A stretch of 5,056 nucleotides of DNA. It comes from Bryobacterales bacterium (lineage in GTDB: Bacteria > Acidobacteriota > Terriglobia > Bryobacterales > Bryobacteraceae). Position numbers and translations under genes: made by a program. The stretch covers positions 1-5,056 of the forward strand of contig JAEUQE010000384.1 in NCBI GenBank assembly GCA_016789785.1. Reading direction: 5' to 3'. Below are positions 4,867-5,056 of the stretch, piece by piece. Below the pieces are notes generated by a model. That model searched no databases and was not told the DNA's origin. It was given only the letters and a program-made list of their open reading frames with translations. The first letter of the stretch is position 1. Each line of letters opens with the position of its first letter.

Positions 4867-5056
4867 TTAGAACAGGAAGTCGATCGGCAGTTCGGTCGCG
4901 TCGTCCTTCTTGAGACTGACCAACTGTTCGGCAACCAGATTCTTCACCACCGACATCTTCGCGCCACACACATTCGTGCCGGAGAAGTTCACCTTCTCCA
5001 CATTGGCATCGGTGAAATCGACGCCAGAAGCATCGGCGCTGCGCAGATCCGTCTTC
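4867..5056 (-). CDS. Pentapeptide-repeat protein, C-terminal part (runs off the right edge)
   Basis: The last 62 codons and stop of a minus-strand gene; the N-terminal part lies beyond the window. Seven consecutive pentapeptides are readable: TDLRS, ADASG, VDFTD, ANVEK, VNFSG, TNVCG and AKMSV. They follow the A(D/N)LXX pattern, with a hydrophobic or aromatic centre at most positions, that builds a right-handed quadrilateral beta-helix. A helical cap (VKNLVAEQLVSLKKDDA) follows, then the hydrophobic end LPIDFLF. The gene ends in tandem stops, TAA then TAG. Pentapeptide proteins range from DNA-gyrase-protecting mimics to structural or effector proteins, and this fragment does not decide between them. 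It converges on the ceramidase-like gene, and its 3' end directly abuts the 35-bp tandem array. Confidence 0.9.
   Translation of the reverse strand, partial: KTDLRSADASGVDFTDANVEKVNFSGTNVCGAKMSVVKNLVAEQLVSLKKDDATELPIDFLF

Noticed and set aside
4542..4934. 130-codon minus-strand open frame across the repeats
   Set aside because: It overlaps the pentapeptide-repeat gene in another frame and its middle is the 35-bp array, whose period shifts the frame at each unit. The translated repeat copies therefore differ completely.

Overview
The window looks like a high-GC bacterial chromosome segment. Its gene content resembles Acidobacteriota of the Solibacter/Bryobacter type: a secreted protein with an FTGxWxLxxxKSxF N-terminal domain joined to a ceramidase-like domain, a NarL-type regulator with a degenerate receiver, and pentapeptide-repeat proteins. 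This assignment is an inference from style of gene content. No rRNA or other marker gene is present to confirm it.

Layout. Bases 1-207 hold the 5' part of an unrecognised gene on the minus strand that runs off the left edge. Bases 208-461 separate it from a divergent plus-strand operon and contain two overlapping, mutually exclusive inverted repeats (281-310 and 304-344). Bases 462-2631 carry three tightly overlapping plus-strand genes. The first is an HtrA-like trypsin-fold protein with a PDZ domain and a broken catalytic triad. The second is a compact HtrA-like protease with an intact triad and no PDZ domain. The third is a NarL/LuxR-type DNA-binding protein whose receiver domain lacks every phosphorylation residue. 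Both junctions are ATGA overlaps. Thirty-two bases further on, 2664-4367 encodes a secreted protein that joins a lipocalin-like N-terminal domain to a neutral/alkaline-ceramidase-like domain. Bases 4368-4866 are non-coding and rich in repeats: two copies of a roughly 100-bp element set 176 bp apart, then three tandem 35-bp units. The window ends in the C-terminal part of a minus-strand pentapeptide-repeat protein (4867-5056).

How the genes may work together. The three overlapping genes are very probably co-translated and form one functional module. The PDZ-bearing protein has lost the catalytic Asp, while its neighbour keeps the triad but has no PDZ domain, so a split, cytoplasmic HtrA-like complex is an attractive hypothesis. 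Neither protein shows a signal peptide or membrane anchor. The third protein cannot be controlled by aspartyl phosphorylation, so it may be controlled by the protease pair or act constitutively. This triad of genes is the most interesting content of the window. The ceramidase-like gene may or may not belong to the same transcript.
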